Below are positions 59,253-64,000 of a DNA stretch of 64,000 nt, one piece after another. A program made the position numbers and the translations under genes. The DNA is from Phallus indusiatus (lineage: Eukaryota; Basidiomycota; Agaricomycetes; Phallales; Phallaceae). The stretch spans positions 666,455 through 730,454 of the forward strand of contig JAQFWX010000015.1 in the NCBI GenBank assembly GCA_027605045.1. The letters are read 5' to 3'. Every line of letters begins with the position of its first letter. The first letter of the stretch is position 1. The notes under the pieces are model-generated. The model searched no databases, was not told the DNA's origin, and saw nothing but the letters and a program-made list of their open reading frames with translations.

Positions 59253-61032
59253 ATGGTTCAAAAGGATGATAACGAGCCGGTACCATACCTCAATGAGCTT
59301 AAAAATGAAATAGAGTGAATAATCTTCTTATTTCTATGACATCTTTGCTCGAGCGCTGATAATAAATGCTAGGACGAACTCAGATCAATGGACATTGGAA
59401 ACCATACAACAAACACAACAGAGACTTTCCTCCCTCACTTCACAACTGAACAGTGTCCGAAATTCCAGGCTTGGAATTAACAAAATTAGTCCAGATATTC
59501 TCTACATCATTTTCACGCTGACAGTTTACTGTCCGACTTCTAACCTAACCGCCCTGGGTATCTCGTACGTATGCCGTCATTGGATGAAATCCTCATTGCG
59601 ATGGCCAATTTTATGGGCAATTGTAGACTTGGACAATCCCTCTCAAATCACAGATCTGATGATGAAAAGATCACGAAATGCACCCCTTACGTTAGTATGG
59701 AGGACGCCTCCCGGTCAACTTGTCTTTTTCGACGAAGCTCCTTCAAGATGGTATTTCGAATCCCACGCGGACATCATCTTGCCTCGTTTATGTTCTCTCA
59801 ATGTATTCGCTACATTCTTCAACTTCATTTCGATTTACGACGTCATCAAGAACGTGATAAAGGACGCGAAATTACCCTTACTCCAACTACAGGACTTGAC
59901 TATTGTCATTTTCAGACTTCTCAACGGGGATAGCGATAGGCTAGTACCGCCATCATTAACACCTCTGATAGACAACTCTCGTCTGCAGCATATTGAACTT
60001 TGGGGACCGGATTTACCATGGCTCGACCTCCCACATAACAAATTAACATACCTTACGTTAAAGGATCCAATAAACCCGCCTACGCTTCCTCAGCTTCTCG
60101 ATTTCTTGTCATACTGTTCATGTTTGCAATCTCTTGACCTTGCACTTCAAGACTGCGATTATTATAGGGTCAAAACCGTCTTTGCACCAATAACATCATC
60201 AACAAGCCTGCGGACAATTGATCTTCCTCGTCTCACCAGAATTCAATTAGAAGCGCAAGGGGGCTCTAGTTACGAGTACATCCGGCAGCTCGCCTTGCGC
60301 ACTCGAACTCTGGGAGAAATAGACTTTTTTAGGCTGGTTTACAACCTAAAGTATCTCGACCTCTCGGATGAACCCGACGAAGACTCTGGCTCTCATGATT
60401 CTGATGAAGACAGCACACCTTTCCAGATTCTCGGTGCAATTCCACCAGCGGCATATTCTCACTTTTCGCAATATCAATATCTAATTATCGGTTTCGGAGA
60501 TGAGATGAATTTTTTAGGAATTCGGGCACATACTTCTGTTAGCGATCAACACGGATCGTCCGATTTGCCCGGCCATTCATTCATCGTCACATGCACAGGT
60601 CTCGATCTTCCAATCGTTTATACTCCGATTATCGAGCTGATCTACTCCATGTCCCAATTACGACATCTCACATTGAAATTTCACTCATGGAGGATACTCA
60701 CTTTACCGAATCTCGATACGCGAAGAGCATTCCCCCATCTTCGTACACTTGTATTGACCAACTGTAACGATGAAGCGTTGAAGTCACTACCATCCGATTT
60801 ACGTGTCAAAAGATTTATCCTGGATTCCTGTAGTTTCGCGTTTACCACTCTGCTTGAGGTGGTTGTGTCGGCGCATGTTGAAATTTTGGAATTGACGCGA
60901 TGCTATGACACGGATTCGGATACGGAGCCGGACGGTGCTGAAGAAATAATTTCTACTTTGCGAAGTTTGGGAGTTGACGTTGTTTGGGTACCGCATGATG
61001 ATGAGGTGGACACCTCAGAGTCAGAATTGTAA
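59253..61032 (+). CDS. F-box and leucine-rich-repeat-type protein, 573 aa
   Basis: The long exon (59373-61032) has no ATG near its start. A 62-nt first exon at 59253-59314 (MVQKDDNEPVPYLNELKNEI) splices in phase to ETNSDQWTLETIQQTQQRLS. This gives the usual N-terminal helix of basidiomycete F-box proteins followed by the F-box core INKISPDILYIIFTLTVYC and CRHWMKSSLRWPILWAIVDL. Leucine-rich segments with LTYLTLKDP, LQSLDLALQD, LKYLDLSDE and LRHLTLKFHS follow, and the C-terminus is acidic (DTDSDTEPDGAEE, TSESEL). Predicted SCF ubiquitin-ligase substrate receptor; such genes are greatly expanded in Agaricomycetes and targets are unknown. Confidence 0.85.
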
Positions 61033-61375
61033 GTCAGTACGCAAGTATTATGTTTTCATATGAATACGATGCTTAGTTTTATTTCCACATCTTGTATTCT
61101 GTTGTTATTTTTTATATTAATGTTCTTGTAATGAGAATTCGGAGCTCATGATTTGAAATGTGACTAAAAACAATCCTTCCTCAGATTGGCTTCTGGACGA
61201 GTTAAATTACCCGTCAAGCTTTATTCTCTTTGGACAATGTATCGATGGATACAGGACTAAACAGCAACACCGGAATATTGTCCAATGTCAAAGTTTAATA
61301 GTCCACAGCCCTGATGAACTTTGCTATTTAAACTCCGTCACGATAAACCCCAATACCCAACGCCCCTCCCAAACA
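61033..61375. other. Intergenic gap between F-box and RhoGAP genes
   Basis: About 340 nt. It contains the F-box 3' UTR and the RhoGAP leader; an in-frame open stretch from 61160 lacks a credible ATG. Nothing else seen. Confidence 0.45.
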
Positions 61376-63922
61376 ATGCAATCTTCCCGAATATCTTCAA
61401 CTCTAAAACAAAAACTTTCGGCGCTATCACAATCAATTCCGTCTTCACCACCTTCTTCGTCTTCGTCGCCCGCGCCGTCATCGCCGACCTCGTCTACTTT
61501 AACCAGTCCCAGGCCTAAATTCAAGGATTTGATACCTTCAGCGTGGAGAAAGAATGTTGACACTGGCGGCTTTCAAACTCCAATATCGTCGTCGGATGAA
61601 AGTCATTTCAGCTTTTTTAGAATGGAGGAAGTCGTTTCGAAGCTGATTTTCCAGGCTGGGGTTGATTTTGAGTGTGTACCCTTTTCTGACGTCAAGGACA
61701 TACTATACAAGCATGCTAACTGCCTACTTCTATTCACAGAACACGTCCTATGTAAGGCTTATTCTATTGATGTTCGTTTAGAAGATTTATTTTTGGGATG
61801 AAAAGGATCGTTATGGCTGCTTGCGCTTTTCCGGATCCTGCCACGTTATCATATGATATCCTTCTTAGGTGAGCCCGCCTTGACTTGATACGATCCGGTA
61901 CAGCGGCTGACTTATCATTTTAAGCCGGATTCTATCATACCTTGATCTTTATGGTATGTCGTACATCCTCGGAATGTGTTCTTGCTACATGGGCTAAATA
62001 ACGTGCTACAGTCGAGTCCGATTATACTCTCGTTTTCTTAGCCGCGGGAAATCACCACACTCCGTCCTGGAACTGGGTTTGGAAAGCGTATCGCAGCTTA
62101 AGCCGAAAATACCGTAAGAATTTGAAGAAAATGGTACGCGTAATCCCCGTTTTGTGCATACGCATGTCCATGGCGGAGAAGGCTGATTCATCTATTTTTC
62201 ATTCCGCAGTACATTGTCCATCCTTCATTCTTTACGAAAAGTGCGTTTATGATTTCATTCAGTATTTCCAAATAGCTCCAATATTTCAACAGTGTTATTC
62301 TCCTTGGCTGGGTCATTGATTAAGTAAGCAACACTGCTCCTCCCCTTTGCACCGGTCCGCAGAGGTATTCACGCCTTGTCTCCTTTACAGCCCTAAGTTT
62401 TTCAATAAGATTCAATATTGCCGCACCCTCTCGGAACTTTCCCGGCATGTTCCCTTGACTCAAATAGACATACCTCCGGAAGTATACAAGTGGGTATCAC
62501 TCCTTTGCCACTCTCCACCATCATCTGCTTCCGTTTATCTGCACTCGCACGTTCGCCGCACGATTGATAACTCATACTCATTGGTTCATTGTTGTTTAGG
62601 GAGAACCTTAAGTTCGAAGAAAGAATCGAGCTTCCAGTGCCACCCGCGTCATCTCAATTTGGTGTTCCGCTAGAGGAGCTTATGGGTGTCTACGGAGAGA
62701 AAGGTGGTATACCACGGGTTGTACGTGATTGCGTGATTTACTTACGGGAATATGGTGAGATCAGCTTTGCTTCCCGCAGTTGTATTTACTGACCTCAGCT
62801 CTATTCAGGACTGGAGCACACGGGTCTATTTCGTCGATCACCATCCTCAGCTGTCCTCAAGCAAATCAAAGATGCGTACGACAGAGGTTCGTTTCTTCAA
62901 GTTACGTTTAAGACGTCGATATTTAAATTAATACTTTCTGAACAGGACAAATGGTTAGCCTTGAAACATACAATGATCCCAACCTGGCAGCTGTACTCCT
63001 GAAGATGTTCTTCCGCGACCTACCTCAACCTATCTTTCCAGAAACTATCTATCCTATAATTGAACAATGTCCACTACCCTCAGATAAAGACGGAGACGTG
63101 GCCTGTATAACATATATTAGGGAGACTATCCTGCCGGCTTTAGGAAGCTTTTCCTCTGTACTTGTGCTAAGCTATGTTCTAAGTGCGTATTGTTCATTCC
63201 TGTTCGCTTTCTTTGTTTTGATTTATCATTCTCCATACTTCACTTACACAGGTTTATTACACGATATTTCGGTACGAGCGGATACAAACAAGATGACATC
63301 ACACAACCTCGCTATTGTATTCTCACCCAACTTGGTTAAATCGCCCAACCCTCTCAGGGACGTGCAGATGTGTGGGGTCCCTGGCGGACCAAGCATGTCA
63401 GGCAGCGATAGCCAATCTGTCGTCTCAGGTGCCAATACAGCTTCAAGTTCAACTACGTCCGCGGGGACAGTTGGGATGGTGATCAAATGCTGTATTGAGC
63501 ACTATTCTGAGATATTCGACGAAGTTCCGGATAGGAGTGAAGCTATCCCTGTGCCGAATACATTATGGCGCGCGATGACTAGTAAACTATCACGGAAAGA
63601 CTCCACCCGGTCTACCAGATCTGCCGTGGACGGCACGACTACTGGCGGCCAGAGGACGACGCCGAGTTCACGAACACGACCAATTCTGAACGGTACGTCC
63701 TGTCTTTATGCTACAATGGGACGTCCGCGATCGTTCATTAGCCTAGAGAAATCTTCTGCTTCTTTCGGTCGAAGAGGGTCTGTACGCTTTCGGGTTGCGT
63801 CTGGGAAGTCAGATGATTATAACAATAACGCTATTACCGCTTTTAAGGGTTCTGCCGCTGGCGTCGAGGCTCTAGGCGTTAATGCGGTCGGCTTGATTAG
63901 TAGTTCTAGTTCGGCTGACTGA
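61376..63922 (+). CDS. CRAL-TRIO plus RhoGAP protein (ARHGAP1/Ecm25-like)
   Basis: Start MQSSRISSTLKQKLSALSQS at 61376, then a Ser/Pro-rich linker. Introns with clear branch points join VDFETRPMIVMAACAFPDP, ILLSRILSYLDLYVESDYTL and NWVWKAYRSLSRKYRKNLKK to YIVHPSFFTK, the CRAL-TRIO/Sec14-like lipid-binding domain. It continues SPKFFNKIQYCRTLSELSRH and VPLTQIDIPPEVYKENLKFE. The RhoGAP domain starts FGVPLEELMGVYGEKGGIP, with the arginine finger in GLFRRSPSS, AAVLLKMFFRDLPQPIFPE and ISVRADTNKMTSHNLAIVFS. A long Ser/Thr-rich tail follows, with TGA at 63920-63922. The family stimulates GTP hydrolysis by Rho/Cdc42-type GTPases at membranes and controls polarity. About ten introns. Length about 650 aa. 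Confidence 0.88.
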
Positions 63923-64000
63923 GGGAAACTGTAGTACGGTCTTTTCCTTTCTCATAAGTTATTCAGCTTTTCTTTCGTTTTCGATGTGTGTTGTTATTGT

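Overview
The window looks like a nuclear contig from a wood- or litter-decomposing agaricomycete (probably Agaricales). The support is many short GT-AG introns of about 50-90 nt, two secreted class II peroxidases with a manganese site, and basidiomycete-type families (DUF6533, DUF6535, a 'macrofage activating glycoprotein' homologue). There is no bacterial-type operon, no tRNA or rRNA gene, and no complete transposon that I can see.

Layout. Positions 1-4.3 kb hold three + strand copies of one short-chain dehydrogenase/reductase (SDR) family: the 3' end of SDR-A, a pseudogene SDR-B, and full-length SDR-C. From 5 to 27.3 kb the content is mostly single-copy genes: a DUF6535 membrane protein (+), a PA-TM-RING ubiquitin ligase (-), manganese peroxidase 1 (-), an importin-7/8-type karyopherin (-), a TANGO2/NRDE protein (-) divergent from an ATG14-type autophagy protein (+), and a CAP59-type mannosyltransferase (+). 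From 27.5 to 57 kb the region is gene-poor and rich in paralogues. It has three DUF6533 membrane proteins (-), SDR-D and SDR-E (-), a small secreted-peptide candidate (+), an amino-acid permease (+), an acetoacetate-decarboxylase-like protein (+) with a truncated second copy, a decayed copia-like LTR fragment, a foldback element, and manganese peroxidase 2 (-). From 57 to 64 kb come a GPI-type secreted glycoprotein (-), an F-box protein (+) and a CRAL-TRIO/RhoGAP protein (+).

The main structural feature is a pair of inverted arms of about 2.3 kb (1976-4310 and 31108-33434). Each carries a complete SDR gene plus its upstream region, and together they bracket about 27 kb. The left-arm SDR has Leu in place of the catalytic Tyr; the right-arm copy keeps Tyr. 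Other observations are an 8-nt micro-exon at the same place in all three DUF6533 paralogues, loss of the ancestral start codon in one of them, loss of the terminal intron in SDR-E, and a last permease intron holding a hairpin plus a third repeat copy.

The genes do not form one obvious pathway. The two peroxidases are extracellular Mn(II)-oxidising enzymes of lignin or litter decay. The SDR and decarboxylase-like genes are plausible small-molecule enzymes of unknown substrate. The 16-25 kb and 59-64 kb blocks are housekeeping or trafficking genes. Exon models were built by eye from splice sites, reading phase and family conservation, without transcript data.
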